Shown: positions 9,809 to 19,395 of the stretch, piece by piece | Numbering within the stretch: position 1 is the stretch's first letter | How the letters are laid out: the number at the start of each line of letters is the position of its first letter | Assembly: GCF_019127135.1 (NCBI RefSeq) | Contig: NZ_JAHOEA010000010.1 | Location: forward strand, 16,383 to 80,382 | Source of the DNA: Segatella copri | GTDB taxonomy: Bacteria > Bacteroidota > Bacteroidia > Bacteroidales > Bacteroidaceae | Reading direction: 5' to 3' | Length of the DNA: 64,000 nucleotides | The notes under the pieces: generated by a model | Database searches by the model: none | The model's input: only the letters and a program-made list of their open reading frames with translations | Told to the model about the DNA's origin: nothing | Program-made: the position numbers and the translations under genes

Positions 9809-12800
9809 ATGAAAACAAAAAGTCTATTGCTGGCGACTGCATTATTGATGTCGACGTCAGCGCTCGCACAGAAAAACACCTTCAAAGGTGTCGTGTTGGA
9901 TGACCTGGGTGAACCCGTTATCGGAGCCACCGTACAGGTTAAAGGCGTCAAGGGTGCCGGTGCAATTACCGACCTTGATGGTAACTTTGTCATCGATGCA
10001 GATGCTAACCAGACCTTGGTTATTACCTACATTGGCTACAAGGATGCAGAGATTCGTCCTTCAGCCAACATGAAGATTACTCTGAAACAAGACGACAAAG
10101 CTCTGGACGAAGTGGTTGTTGTAGGTTACGGTGTTCAGAAGAAGAGCGTGGTAACTGCTGCTATCGCTAAAGTGAGCACCGAAGATTTGGCTGGCAAGAG
10201 CCCAGTGCGTGTTGATAACGCATTGAAGGGTCTGGCTGCCGGTGTCAACGTAACCTCTTCTTCAGGTCAGCCTGGTGCATCTCCTAAAGTCCGTATTCGC
10301 GGTACAGGTACTATCAACAATTCAGATCCTCTCTACATCGTAGACGGTATGCCTATCGAGGGTGGTCTCGACTATCTCAACCCTAGTGATATCGAGAGTA
10401 TCGAGGTACTGAAGGATGCCGCATCAGGTGCTATCTATGGAGCCCGTGCTGCCAACGGTGTAATTCTCGTAACCACCAAGAAGGGTAAGATAGGAAAAGC
10501 ACAGATCAACTATAACTTCTCATACGGCTGGCAGAGCGCATGGAAGAAGCGTGATGTGACAAGCGCCACTGACTACGCCATCCTTCAGAACGAGCGTGCA
10601 GTGAATGGCGGTCAGGCTCCTATCTATGCTGATCCATACAAACTGACCGACTCCAATGGTAATGCCATCAATGGTTTTGGTACTGATTGGCAAGACTTGG
10701 TATTCAATGACAATGCCCCTGTTCAGAACCATGAGGTAAGCATCAGTGGTGCTTCTGACAAGGTCAACTACTACCTCTCTCTTGGCTACTACAAGCAGGA
10801 AGGTATCGTAGGTGGTAACTACGGACAGAGCAACTACGAGCGTCTCTCCCTGCGCAGCAACAATATATATAATGTAATAGATGCTAGCAAGGACCGCAAC
10901 TTCCTCAATAAGCTCGATGTAACCGTCAACATGGCTTACACCCGTGTAAAGAGTACAGGTATCGATGCCAATAGTATCTATGGTTCTGTATTGGGTAGTG
11001 CCCTCTATCTTGCTCCAACATTGGCTCCTACGGTAACCAATAGCAATGTGGCGAAGAAGTATTATGATGCCTACGAGGATCCTAACACATACGATGCTAA
11101 TGGTAAAGTGAACGGTACTCGTGATACTTACGAGCTTCTCCGTGATGCCAATGGCAACTATTATACGATCCCTGGTATGGGTGGTACCTATCAGGAGATG
11201 AACAACCCTCTTGCCATGATGGCGCGCCCAGCAGGTAAGAACTGGTCACACAAGTTTGTGCCTAAGTTCTCTATCGACCTCCAGCTCTGGGATAACTTGA
11301 AGTATCATTTCACTTATAGTGCCGACCTCAGCTTCTGGGGTACAGATAGCTATACTGCATCCAAGTATTACCTCTCAGGTAATAACTATTCTACACATAC
11401 CTCAGCTTACAAGAGCTCTGACAAGGGTATCAACTGGCAGGTAGAGAATACTTTGACTTACGATAAGACTATCGGCAAACACAGTTTTGCTGTTGTCTTG
11501 GGTCAGAGTGCAATGAAGAACAAAAGCGATTATCTGAACGGTAGCCGTTGGAATCTTGTGAATGTAAACAAGCCTTCTATCGACTATGCTACCGGCAACT
11601 ACGAGCAGACCATCGTGAAGGATGCTGACGGAAAGATCATCTCTGTAGGTGCGCCTCAGATTCAGCATAGCGTATCGGGCGGTAACAACGTGGTACATGC
11701 CATCTCTTCACTCTTTGGCCGTTTGAGCTACAATTACGATGAGAAATATATGCTCCAGGCTACAATCCGCCGAGATGGCTCAAGCCGTTTCGGACCATCT
11801 CATAAATATGGTACCTTCCCATCAGCTTCTGTTGGTTGGAACATCATGAACGAGAAGTTTATGGAGGGCACCCGCGACTGGTTGAGTAACCTCAAGTTCC
11901 GTGCCAGCTGGGGTAAGAATGGTAATGATAATATCGGAGACTTCCGTTATACCGTATTGACCTCTATGGGCAACAACGTGCTTTTCGGTAAGAACGCTGT
12001 CAAGTTTAATGGCTCTAAGGCGAATGCCACAGCCAATGAAGACTTGAAGTGGGAGGAGAGTGAGCAGACTGATATCGGTTTCGACTTCGGTTTCTTCGGC
12101 AGTGCGCTGACATTCTCAGCTGACTATTATGTAAAGAAGACCAACGGTATGTTGATTACTATGCCTATCCCAAGCTACGTAGGTGAGACCAAGCCAATCG
12201 GTAACGTGGGTGATATGAAGAACTCTGGTCTTGAGTTTGAGCTCGGCTATAAGTGGCACATCTCTGATGCTCGCTTCAATGCCAAGGCTAATGTTACCTA
12301 TCTGCACAATGAGTTGACCAACCTCGGTAATGATACCGGTTACATCGACCTCGATAGCTTCCAGGGCATCTCTGGCGGTGGAACTCGTGGATCTAACGGT
12401 CAGCCTTTCCCATACTTCTATGGTTATAAGACAGCTGGTGTGTTCCAGAATATGTCAGAGGTTCAGGCTTACGTAAATAAGGATGGTAATATGATTATGC
12501 CAGATGCCAAACCAGGTGATGTACGTTTCGTTGATGTCAATGGTGATGGTAAAATCGATCCAGATGACCGCACCAACATCGGTAATGGTACACCTTCATG
12601 GACCTTCGGTTTCAACTTCAATGCTGAGTGGAAAGGCTTCGACCTCAATCTCTTCTTGCAGGGTGTAACGGGTAATAAGGTATTTGATGCAACCTATCGT
12701 ACAGATGTGTTCTCTGGCAACTTCCCTACTTGGATGCTCGACAGATGGACTGGTGAGGGTACATCTAATAAGTATCCTATCCTGAAGAATGGCGATGCTA

Positions 12801-13072
12801 CCAACTGGCAGGTTTCTGACCTCTATCTTTGCGATGGCTCTTACTTGAGATTGAAGAATATCTCTTTGGGTTACACCTTGCCAAAGCAGTTGACCCAGAA
12901 ACTCTCTATCAGCCGCTTGCGCTTCTACGTGATGGCAGAAAACCTCATCACATGGACCAAGTACTGGGGCTTCGACCCAGAGATTTCATCAGGTGGTACC
13001 TCTCTCGGTGTAGACTATGGTGTATATCCACAGGCTCGCACCTATACCATCGGTTTCAATCTTTCATTCTAA
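9809..13072 (+). CDS. SusC-like TonB-dependent outer-membrane transporter
   Basis: 1087 residues. Signal peptide (MKTKSLLLATALLMSTSALAQ), then a CarboxypepD_reg-like beta-sandwich (about 22-100: FKGVVLDDLGEPVIGATVQV, TDLDGNFVI), the DEVVVVGYG motif, a plug domain (VRIRGTGTINNSDPLYIVDG, SIEVLKDAASGAIYGARAANG) and a 22-strand type barrel ending in an aromatic residue (NLSF). It forms the import channel for oligosaccharides, with SusD as its lid. It is the first gene of a plus-strand operon with susD, a glycan-binding lipoprotein and a GH16 enzyme. There is no N-terminal STN/anti-sigma extension, which fits control by the separate DUF6377 protein rather than by an ECF sigma. Confidence 0.97.
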   Translation: MKTKSLLLATALLMSTSALAQKNTFKGVVLDDLGEPVIGATVQVKGVKGAGAITDLDGNFVIDADANQTLVITYIGYKDAEIRPSANMKITLKQDDKALDEVVVVGYGVQKKSVVTAAIAKVSTEDLAGKSPVRVDNALKGLAAGVNVTSSSGQPGASPKVRIRGTGTINNSDPLYIVDGMPIEGGLDYLNPSDIESIEVLKDAASGAIYGARAANGVILVTTKKGKIGKAQINYNFSYGWQSAWKKRDVTSATDYAILQNERAVNGGQAPIYADPYKLTDSNGNAINGFGTDWQDLVFNDNAPVQNHEVSISGASDKVNYYLSLGYYKQEGIVGGNYGQSNYERLSLRSNNIYNVIDASKDRNFLNKLDVTVNMAYTRVKSTGIDANSIYGSVLGSALYLAPTLAPTVTNSNVAKKYYDAYEDPNTYDANGKVNGTRDTYELLRDANGNYYTIPGMGGTYQEMNNPLAMMARPAGKNWSHKFVPKFSIDLQLWDNLKYHFTYSADLSFWGTDSYTASKYYLSGNNYSTHTSAYKSSDKGINWQVENTLTYDKTIGKHSFAVVLGQSAMKNKSDYLNGSRWNLVNVNKPSIDYATGNYEQTIVKDADGKIISVGAPQIQHSVSGGNNVVHAISSLFGRLSYNYDEKYMLQATIRRDGSSRFGPSHKYGTFPSASVGWNIMNEKFMEGTRDWLSNLKFRASWGKNGNDNIGDFRYTVLTSMGNNVLFGKNAVKFNGSKANATANEDLKWEESEQTDIGFDFGFFGSALTFSADYYVKKTNGMLITMPIPSYVGETKPIGNVGDMKNSGLEFELGYKWHISDARFNAKANVTYLHNELTNLGNDTGYIDLDSFQGISGGGTRGSNGQPFPYFYGYKTAGVFQNMSEVQAYVNKDGNMIMPDAKPGDVRFVDVNGDGKIDPDDRTNIGNGTPSWTFGFNFNAEWKGFDLNLFLQGVTGNKVFDATYRTDVFSGNFPTWMLDRWTGEGTSNKYPILKNGDATNWQVSDLYLCDGSYLRLKNISLGYTLPKQLTQKLSISRLRFYVMAENLITWTKYWGFDPEISSGGTSLGVDYGVYPQARTYTIGFNLSF

Positions 13073-13102
13073 CATCAATAACCTCTTAAAACATTGACAA
13101 TT

Positions 13103-14626
13103 ATGAAAACAAAGATATATATAGCTTTTGGTATGTTGGCAGCCAGCATCACATTGGCAACCACATCCTGCAGCGATAGCTTCCTAGAGGTGGAGAACCC
13201 ATCAGGTGAAAACCTCGAGGAATATTATACCACAGATGCCCACATCAATGAGGCTCTGAATGCGGCTTACGATCCTACCCATTGGCCAGACTGGGCTTTG
13301 GGACAGTATAATGCCCTCAATATTGATGCCGAGATTATGGGTGATGACTTCTGGGTAGGCGGTTCTAACAAAACCGATAGGCAGGAATGGCACATGCTTT
13401 CTAACTATGAGGCAAATTCCAGCAATACCCTTAGCTCACTTTGGACAGTGGACTATTCAGGCATCAAGCGTTGCAATGACCTCTTGAAGTACTTGGGTTG
13501 GGCAGAGGCTAACCTCACCGCTGTTAACAAGGCATCTTACGAAATGCAGGGCAGAGCCCTCCGTGTGTATTACTACAATAACTTGTGGCACTACTTCGGA
13601 AACATTCCTTTCTATTTGGAAAACCTCTCTTCTCCATATACCGCTCCTCAGTTGAGCGCTGATGAGGTATACAATAACTTGATTACTGAGTTGGAGTCAG
13701 TCATCAAATCTAATGTATTGCCTATGCGTTGGGATGATGTCAATTGTGGCAGAATGTCACAGGCGATGTGCTATATGATGTATGCCGAGATGGTGATGTA
13801 TCAGAAAGATACTTCCCGTTATGCCACGGCATTGCAGTATATGCAGGAAATCATCAACGACAAGAATGACTATGGTATCATGGACGACTTTGCTTCTATC
13901 TGGAAGAACAGTGGCGAATGGTGCAAGGAGAGCATCTGGGAGGTGAACTATGAGATAGGCTTCAGTGAGCGTTCTTGGAGCAATCCACAAGGTATTGGTG
14001 GAACAGTACTTCCTACCTTGATTTCTCCAAACTCCTGGCCTGGTGGCGAGGGCTGGGACGCAGGTGCTAACGGCTGGGGATTCATGCCTGTTAGAACTGA
14101 GACTTATAATATGTTCGCATCTAATGACAAGCGTCGTGATGCTACCATATGGGATTGCCGTGGTGTAGAATATACCAAGCGATATCAAGATACAGGTTTC
14201 TGGCTTGGTAAGTATCGTCCATATACAGAGAATAATGCTACTTCTGGTGATAAGGACTTGAACTACAACAATAATCTCCGTGTGTATCGCGTAGCTGAGG
14301 CTTACCTCAATGCAGCAGAGTTGTTGCTCGAGACAGGTGGAGATGCAACCAAGGCTAAGGATTACGTGAATGTTATTCGTCGCCGTGCCGGCATTGCAGA
14401 ACTTGGTGCAGTGACAGTGGACGATGTCATCAACGAGCGCCATTTGGAGTTCGTAGGTGAGGGTAAGCGTTACTTCGACCTCGTTCGCACAGGCAAGGCT
14501 GCTACCGTGTTGGTACCAGACAGCTACGGCTATCGCACCAACTCCTGGACAGAATCCAAGAAGTATATTCCTATCGCACAGGCTGAGCTTGACTCTGATC
14601 CTGCTTTGGTACAAAATAATTATTAA
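13103..14626 (+). CDS. SusD/RagB-family glycan-binding lipoprotein
   Basis: 507 residues from the ATG at 13103; an upstream TTG is unlikely. Lipoprotein signal with Cys at residue 23 (LATTSCSDSFLEV), followed by the SusD-like N-terminal region (SGENLEEYYTTDAHINEALNAAYDP), TPR-type helices, and the conserved C-terminal block with VYRVAEAYLNAAELLLETG, YVNVIRRRAGI and INERHLEFVGEGKRYFDLVRTGKA. It binds glycan at the cell surface and covers the SusC channel. It starts 30 bases after susC and is followed 18 bases later by the next gene. Confidence 0.96.
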   Translation: MKTKIYIAFGMLAASITLATTSCSDSFLEVENPSGENLEEYYTTDAHINEALNAAYDPTHWPDWALGQYNALNIDAEIMGDDFWVGGSNKTDRQEWHMLSNYEANSSNTLSSLWTVDYSGIKRCNDLLKYLGWAEANLTAVNKASYEMQGRALRVYYYNNLWHYFGNIPFYLENLSSPYTAPQLSADEVYNNLITELESVIKSNVLPMRWDDVNCGRMSQAMCYMMYAEMVMYQKDTSRYATALQYMQEIINDKNDYGIMDDFASIWKNSGEWCKESIWEVNYEIGFSERSWSNPQGIGGTVLPTLISPNSWPGGEGWDAGANGWGFMPVRTETYNMFASNDKRRDATIWDCRGVEYTKRYQDTGFWLGKYRPYTENNATSGDKDLNYNNNLRVYRVAEAYLNAAELLLETGGDATKAKDYVNVIRRRAGIAELGAVTVDDVINERHLEFVGEGKRYFDLVRTGKAATVLVPDSYGYRTNSWTESKKYIPIAQAELDSDPALVQNNY

Positions 14627-14644
14627 CGTTAAGAATCCAACAAT

Positions 14645-16021
14645 ATGAAAAAGATATTTCGAAATATGGCTTATGCACTGCTCGGCGGACTGATGCTCGG
14701 TGCATGTTCAGCAGAAGAATTCTCTGGTGCCAATGGCGAATTGCCTGATATTGTCGATTATGCAGACAAGTTTAATGTTGCTGTTGATCAGGAAACGAAT
14801 ACCGCTAAGTTCTCTTTCGAGGGAGCCAGTGGCGTTACACCGGTTTGGGTAATAGATGGAGCTTATTCTTCAGAATTCAATCTCTCTAAGTATTATCGCA
14901 AGAAGGGTACTTACGATGTGGAGTGCTTTGTGAAGAATCGTAATGGTATCAGTAAGGAATCTGTTCGGAAACTGTTCTCTATCGAAAAGACTAAGATGAA
15001 TGGCTTCGCAGGTTTCGTAGAGGACAGCGAGTTTAATCTCTTCAAGAAAATTGCCTTCCCTGAAAAACCTTCTGCTGGCTATTATGCTCCAGGATGGAGC
15101 CAAATTGCTGACCCGGTTTGTAGCTACAGCAAGGGATGCTATACATTGAAGCTCCCTGAGGCAACTACCGAACGTTGGCAAGCTCAGGTTCCTTTCACCA
15201 ACTTAGGTATCTCTACTTCTGCCGACAAGCACTACGATTTCTCTGTCATCTTGACATCAAACTTGGGTCATGGTGGTGTGAAGGTTAAGCTCTGCCAAAC
15301 AGACGATGATGATGCTATCTTGATGGATAAAGACATAAAGTTGGAGGCAGGTGAACCAAAATGTCTCTTCGGCTCTGACCTCGACGGTGTGGACATCTCA
15401 AACTTGAAGATTGTCTTCGATTTTGGTGGCAACAAAGCTGGCGATGAAATCATGATAGAAAGCCTTGTATTGAAAGATCATGCCAACGATGATGGTACTG
15501 TGGTTCCTGTAGAATTGAAGGTGCCATTCGACTACAATACAGCGGGCAACCTTTGGAAGGCTGTGGATGAGGCTCAATCGTTTGTAAATACCAATTGGTT
15601 TGGCGATGCAGGTTGGGGAGCTATAGATTGTTCTCCGGTTATCACCCATAAGGGCAGTAAGCATACAATTGTTATCCCAGTTGAAACTCCAGCTGAACAA
15701 TGGCATGCACAGTGGGCATTAACAGAGGCTCCTATATCTATTAAGATGGGCCAGAAGGTGGATTTCTCTTGCAAGGTTACTACTACAGCTAAGTTGCCTT
15801 TAGCAACATTTAAGTTGTGTGACACAGGTAATGATGACAGCTATTTGTTTGCTGATATGTATCAGAACGTTAATGGTGAATATGTGGTTCGTTATGACAA
15901 TGCGACTATCCAAGGTAGTAAGGCAGGTGATATGGAGAAAGTGAAGCTTGTTATGGACTTCGCTGGCGCGCCTGTTGATGCAGAAATAACTGTCAGCGAT
16001 ATCGTTTTGATTGTGAAATAG
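14645..16021 (+). CDS. Surface glycan-binding lipoprotein with two repeated beta-sandwich domains
   Basis: 458 residues. Lipoprotein signal with Cys21 (GGLMLGACSAEEF). After a PKD/Ig-like N-terminal domain (about 35-110) come two copies of a CBM-like module. The first spans about 130-285 (WQAQVPFTNLGI, VKVKLCQTDDDD, LKIVFDFGGNKAGDEIMIES) and the second about 300-458 (WHAQWALTEAPI, ATFKLCDTGNDD, VKLVMDFAGAPVDAEITVSD). The duplicate is visible by eye in the matching order of W-H/Q-A-Q, K-L-C-x-T-x-x-D-D and V-x-D-F-x-G motifs. Its position between susD and GH16 marks it as the SusE/F-position glycan-binding protein. Ligand cannot be read from sequence; beta-glucan is inferred from the enzymes. 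Confidence 0.85.
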   Translation: MKKIFRNMAYALLGGLMLGACSAEEFSGANGELPDIVDYADKFNVAVDQETNTAKFSFEGASGVTPVWVIDGAYSSEFNLSKYYRKKGTYDVECFVKNRNGISKESVRKLFSIEKTKMNGFAGFVEDSEFNLFKKIAFPEKPSAGYYAPGWSQIADPVCSYSKGCYTLKLPEATTERWQAQVPFTNLGISTSADKHYDFSVILTSNLGHGGVKVKLCQTDDDDAILMDKDIKLEAGEPKCLFGSDLDGVDISNLKIVFDFGGNKAGDEIMIESLVLKDHANDDGTVVPVELKVPFDYNTAGNLWKAVDEAQSFVNTNWFGDAGWGAIDCSPVITHKGSKHTIVIPVETPAEQWHAQWALTEAPISIKMGQKVDFSCKVTTTAKLPLATFKLCDTGNDDSYLFADMYQNVNGEYVVRYDNATIQGSKAGDMEKVKLVMDFAGAPVDAEITVSDIVLIVK

Positions 16022-16056
16022 GCTTTAGGTTTTATTGGTTTATATAGAATTATACA

Positions 16057-16093
16057 GGAGCTGCTTCTATAAAAAATAAGTAGGAGTGGCTCC
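16057..16093 (+). terminator. Hairpin between the glycan-binding protein and GH16 genes
   Basis: A 13-pair stem including three wobble pairs (16057-16069 with 16081-16093), 11-base A-rich loop, followed by CTTTCT. It lies in the 92-base gap before the GH16 gene and has no strong U-run, so it is more likely an attenuator or mRNA-processing element than a full stop. Confidence 0.5.
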
Positions 16094-16113
16094 CTTTCTA
16101 AATTTTAAATGAC

Positions 16114-17268
16114 ATGAAATTCTTGAAAATATTTTCCTTCCTTCTCTCGCTTATGTTGCTTTCTTGCAGCAGTAGTTCTTCTGACGGCGATGGAGAGGTG
16201 ACAATATCCTGCTCTCCTACGAGCATTGATGTTCCGGCTAAGGGCGGTACTTATAAAATCATGGTTGTGGCTTCTGAAGGAGGCTGGAAAGCGAGAGCAT
16301 CCTTCCCTGGAGAAGGTCCTACGGCAAATGTATACCCTTGGTTTAAAGTGAGTGCCAGCGGTAATAACAAAGCTATGGGTATGGTAACTGTAGATGTGGA
16401 AGAGAATAAATCGTCTGTAGCTCTTGACGGAAGTGTCGAGATTTCATTAGAGGATAAGAAGGTATCGGTGCCAGTGCATCAGGCTGGAAAACAGGTCACT
16501 CCTATTGAAGGGGGCGAAATGGTGATTCCTGAGGGGTACAAACTGGTCTGGAATGATGAGTTTAATGAAGGCTCAGAGTTGAATAGTACCGATTGGCGTC
16601 ATGAGGTGCAGAAGTCGGGCTGGGTGAATAATGAACTTCAGAATTATGTGAATGGCTCTGCTGATGGCAAACGCGTAACAGAAATTGCTGATAACCGGCT
16701 TTATATCAACTGTTTCAAGGGCAGTAACGGCAAGATTTATTCGGGTCGCGTATATGCTCACGAAACCCAGGGCTGGCTTTACGGTATCTTCGAAGCGCGC
16801 ATCAAATTGCCTAAAGGTAAGGGCACATGGCCTGCTTTCTGGATGATGCCTTGCAACAATGATTTCGGAGCAAATCCTTGGCCTAAGTGTGGCGAGATTG
16901 ATATTATGGAAGAGGTTGGCGTTAATCCTAACTATACTTCTTCGTCGCTCCATACTGAGAAGTTTAATCACGTGATGGGAACCCAGATTACCAAGGAGCG
17001 TCTGACTGCGGGTGCTGAAGACGGTTTCCACGTTTATCGTCTGGAGTGGACTCCTGATTATATCAAGACCTATGTGGATGGTAAGAAACTGCTCAATTTC
17101 AACAATGACGGTAAAAATGATGTTGGTTCGTGGCCTTTCAATAAACCATTCTATGTCATCCTCAACCTGGCTTGGGGCGGTGACTGGGGCGGCATGAAGG
17201 GTGTTGACGAAAGCGCCCTCCCAGTTCAGATGGAAGTGGATTATGTGAGAGTATTCCAGAAAAAATAA
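16114..17268 (+). CDS. GH16 endo-beta-glucanase (laminarinase-type) lipoprotein with BACON domain
   Basis: 384 residues. Lipoprotein signal with Cys18 (LMLLSCSSSS), a BACON-type beta-sandwich (about 30-128: ISCSPTSIDVPAKGGTYKI to VSVPVHQAGK), then a GH16 catalytic domain (about 143-384). The catalytic motif is GEIDIMEEVG (260-269) with the ExDxxE pattern of the beta-bulge (laminarinase/lichenase) type: E261 nucleophile, D263 assisting and E266 acid/base. Other family blocks are KLVWNDEFNEGSELNSTDW and ILNLAWGGDWGG. It cuts beta-1,3- or mixed-linkage beta-glucan at the surface, producing oligosaccharides for SusCD. It is the last gene of the operon and is followed by a terminator. Confidence 0.93.
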   Translation: MKFLKIFSFLLSLMLLSCSSSSSDGDGEVTISCSPTSIDVPAKGGTYKIMVVASEGGWKARASFPGEGPTANVYPWFKVSASGNNKAMGMVTVDVEENKSSVALDGSVEISLEDKKVSVPVHQAGKQVTPIEGGEMVIPEGYKLVWNDEFNEGSELNSTDWRHEVQKSGWVNNELQNYVNGSADGKRVTEIADNRLYINCFKGSNGKIYSGRVYAHETQGWLYGIFEARIKLPKGKGTWPAFWMMPCNNDFGANPWPKCGEIDIMEEVGVNPNYTSSSLHTEKFNHVMGTQITKERLTAGAEDGFHVYRLEWTPDYIKTYVDGKKLLNFNNDGKNDVGSWPFNKPFYVILNLAWGGDWGGMKGVDESALPVQMEVDYVRVFQKK

Positions 17269-17298
17269 GGCTTGATTTTTTTTACTATATAAATAATA

Positions 17299-17345
17299 AG
17301 GTCTTAGGAGAAGTCGTATCTGCACTTACTCCTAAGACTTTTTCT
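17299..17345 (+). terminator. Terminator of the susCD-GH16 operon
   Basis: A perfect 10-bp stem (GTCTTAGGAG at 17301-17310 with 17329-17338) extended by A-T pairs, followed by TTTTTCTTTTG. Confidence 0.85.
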
Positions 17346-17422
17346 TTTGTTCCAATTTCGCTCTTTTTATTGTCTTTTTCTGCTTTTCTTGCTTACAATT
17401 TGCTCATTTCGAATAAAAGTTA

Positions 17423-17430
17423 TAATTTTG
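17423..17430 (+). promoter_or_regulatory. -7 promoter box (TAATTTTG) of the EamA transporter
   Basis: A perfect TAnnTTTG box 30 bases before the ATG at 17461. It rules out upstream in-frame starts. Confidence 0.75.
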
Positions 17431-17460
17431 CAGCATAATTTCAAAAATCAGAAAAATAGA

Positions 17461-18357
17461 ATGAAACAGAATAATAGTAATTTATTATATCATCTTGTGG
17501 CCTTCATCACCGTAGCCATCTGGGGAACCACCTTTGTTTCTACCAAGGTGCTGATGCTGAACGGGCTTTCACCAGCACAGATCTTTACGCTCCGTTTCAG
17601 TTTCGCATACATGATGATGCTGATGGTGAATCATAAGCGGATGTTTGCTGATAGCTGGAAAGATGAGTTTAAAATGGCGATGCTGGGCATTACGGGCGGT
17701 TCGCTCTATTTCCTGAGTGAGAACGAGGCGATGAATTATACCACAACGACCAATACATCGCTCATCGTATGTTCCTGTCCGCTCTTTGCTACCTTGCTGG
17801 TACGTCTGGTTTATCGCCATTCTTCGCGCATCAACATGATACAGCTGCTGGGCTCTCTGCTTGCTTTTGTAGGTATGATTATCGTGGTGCTGAATGGCAG
17901 ATTCGTGCTGCATCTGTCGCCTGTAGGCGATGCCTTGGCGTTTACGGCATGTATGAGCTGGGCTGTCTATTCGCTCCTGATGAAATCGGTATCGGGCGAT
18001 TATGGCGCAGCTTTTATTACCCGCAAGGTCTTCTTCTACGGTGTGCTTACCATCTTGCCTTATTATCTTATTATCCCTGGGTGGCCGGCATGGGATGTGT
18101 TTATGAAGCCTCAGGTGGTGGGTAATCTCTTGTTCCTGGGCTGTTTGGCATCCATGATATGTTTCCTTACCTGGAACTGGTGTATCTCTAAGTTGGGTGC
18201 CGTGAAAGCTACCAACTGGGTTTATTTCAATCCTATCACCACAATGATTTTCGCCTCTCTGGTATTAGACGAAAAGATAACTCCTTACTTCCTGGCAGGT
18301 GCCTGCTGCATTCTGGCAGGTATGTATATTGCGGATAGAATGACGAAGGCGGAATAA
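17461..18357 (+). CDS. EamA/DMT-family inner-membrane transporter
   Basis: 298 residues from the ATG at 17461, chosen because it follows the promoter and begins the first membrane helix. About ten hydrophobic segments arranged as two EamA repeats; the first carries the typical AIWGTTFVSTKVLM motif, the second ALAFTACMSWAVYSLLMKSV. The ending YFNPITTMIFASLVLDEKITPYFLAGACCILAGMYIADR is the usual last repeat of the family. Members export amino acids, nucleotides or other small metabolites. Substrate cannot be told from sequence. It is a single gene with its own promoter. Confidence 0.9.
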   Translation: MKQNNSNLLYHLVAFITVAIWGTTFVSTKVLMLNGLSPAQIFTLRFSFAYMMMLMVNHKRMFADSWKDEFKMAMLGITGGSLYFLSENEAMNYTTTTNTSLIVCSCPLFATLLVRLVYRHSSRINMIQLLGSLLAFVGMIIVVLNGRFVLHLSPVGDALAFTACMSWAVYSLLMKSVSGDYGAAFITRKVFFYGVLTILPYYLIIPGWPAWDVFMKPQVVGNLLFLGCLASMICFLTWNWCISKLGAVKATNWVYFNPITTMIFASLVLDEKITPYFLAGACCILAGMYIADRMTKAE

Positions 18358-18520
18358 AAAATGACGAAGCATAGCTGTAGTTAGAACTAGCCAATGCTAA
18401 GAGCATCATGATACTCTTTACCATTTTGCTTTTCATTTTTTCCATATTGATTTGTCTTTTTGTGTAATACGAATGAATAGTTGTTATTACTTATATAATA
18501 TTTATTTAGTTTTTTATTAG

Positions 18521-18554
18521 GCGTTCCGCCGGATTTACCGTCCGGCGGAGCGTT
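18521..18554. terminator. GC-rich hairpin between convergent genes
   Basis: A 13-pair stem with two wobbles (18521-18533 with 18541-18553) and a 7-base loop. It lies just beyond the cyclophilin stop codon. The flanking U-run is weak in both directions. Confidence 0.55.
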
Positions 18555-18565
18555 ATAGAGATTTC

Positions 18566-19312
18566 TTATTCTTCGATGACTGAAATCTGCATAGAAACAT
18601 CCTCTTTTGGACGATCGCCACGCAAAGTTTCGCAGTTCTGAATCTTCTCTACCACGTCAAGTCCTTCCTCTACTTCACCGAAAACGGTATATTGGTTATC
18701 GAGGAAAGGAGTTCCGCCTACTTCGGTGTAGGCCTTCTGCTGCTCTTCAGTAAACTTAGGATAGCCCTGCTCCTTGCAGCGCTTCTTGGTTTCATCCACC
18801 AGCTCATCCTGAAGCTTCATCAGGCCCTCACGGTCGCGGTTACGGCGGAAGTTCATAATCTCATCATGATGTTCTTTGGCAAGCTGGTTGAAGATGTTCT
18901 GCTCCATCTGCATGCCCATCTGCTTCTCCATCTGCTTCAGTTCGTTCTGCTTGTAGGTCTTTCCCCATACAATATAGAACTGGCTACCGCTGCTCTCTCG
19001 TTCTGGGTTTACCTCATCTCCCAAACGGGCTGCGCTCAAGGCACCACGCTTGTGGAAAAGTTGTGGATAAACGAATTCAGCAGGGATGGTATAGTCAGGA
19101 CCACCTGTGCCCAGCATCTTGCCTTTAGGAGCGCCTTTGCTGTCTGGATCGCCGCCTTGAATCATAAAATCCTTGATGACACGATGGAAGAGAGTGCCGT
19201 CAAAATATCCCTCTTTTGCCAACTTGATGAAGTTGTCACGATGCTGAGGTGTCTCGTCGTAGAGGCGCACCTTGATGTCGCCCTCTGATGTCTTTATCAA
19301 TACTTTAGCCAT
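18566..19312 (-). CDS. Cyclophilin-type peptidyl-prolyl cis-trans isomerase
   Basis: 248 residues with no signal peptide, so cytoplasmic. The cyclophilin core is clear: GDIKVRLYDETPQHRDNFIKL, YFDGTLFHRVIKDFMIQGGDP (catalytic Arg in FHRV), GALSAARLGDEVNPERESSGSQFYI and LDNQYTVFGEVEEGLDVVEKI. It is longer than the usual 165-170 residues because of a charged helical insertion of about 75 residues (about 127-200, Lys/Glu/Gln/Met rich). The insertion replaces the loop before the F-L-D-x-Q-Y-T-V-F-G strand and may add a client or chaperone contact (inference). The 120-residue gene upstream runs in the same direction, 83 bases away. Confidence 0.95.
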   Translation of the reverse strand: MAKVLIKTSEGDIKVRLYDETPQHRDNFIKLAKEGYFDGTLFHRVIKDFMIQGGDPDSKGAPKGKMLGTGGPDYTIPAEFVYPQLFHKRGALSAARLGDEVNPERESSGSQFYIVWGKTYKQNELKQMEKQMGMQMEQNIFNQLAKEHHDEIMNFRRNRDREGLMKLQDELVDETKKRCKEQGYPKFTEEQQKAYTEVGGTPFLDNQYTVFGEVEEGLDVVEKIQNCETLRGDRPKEDVSMQISVIEE

Positions 19313-19395
19313 AATAATTTATAATCAGTATATTTTATTAATCGGTATATGTCGTAATCAGTATGTTCTTTTTACTTTTTTACCTTTTTACCTTT

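Noticed and set aside
13757..14614. 285-codon frame antisense to susD
   Set aside because: No domain, no start signals; shadow of the SusD frame.
16573..17325. 250-codon frame antisense to GH16
   Set aside because: Opposite strand of a fully motif-supported enzyme.
18236..18445. Minus-strand frame starting with a signal-peptide-like MVKSIMMLLALASSNYSYA stretch
   Set aside because: It soon runs antisense through the end of the transporter gene, has no promoter box and no recognisable mature part. At most it is a remnant of a small secreted protein.
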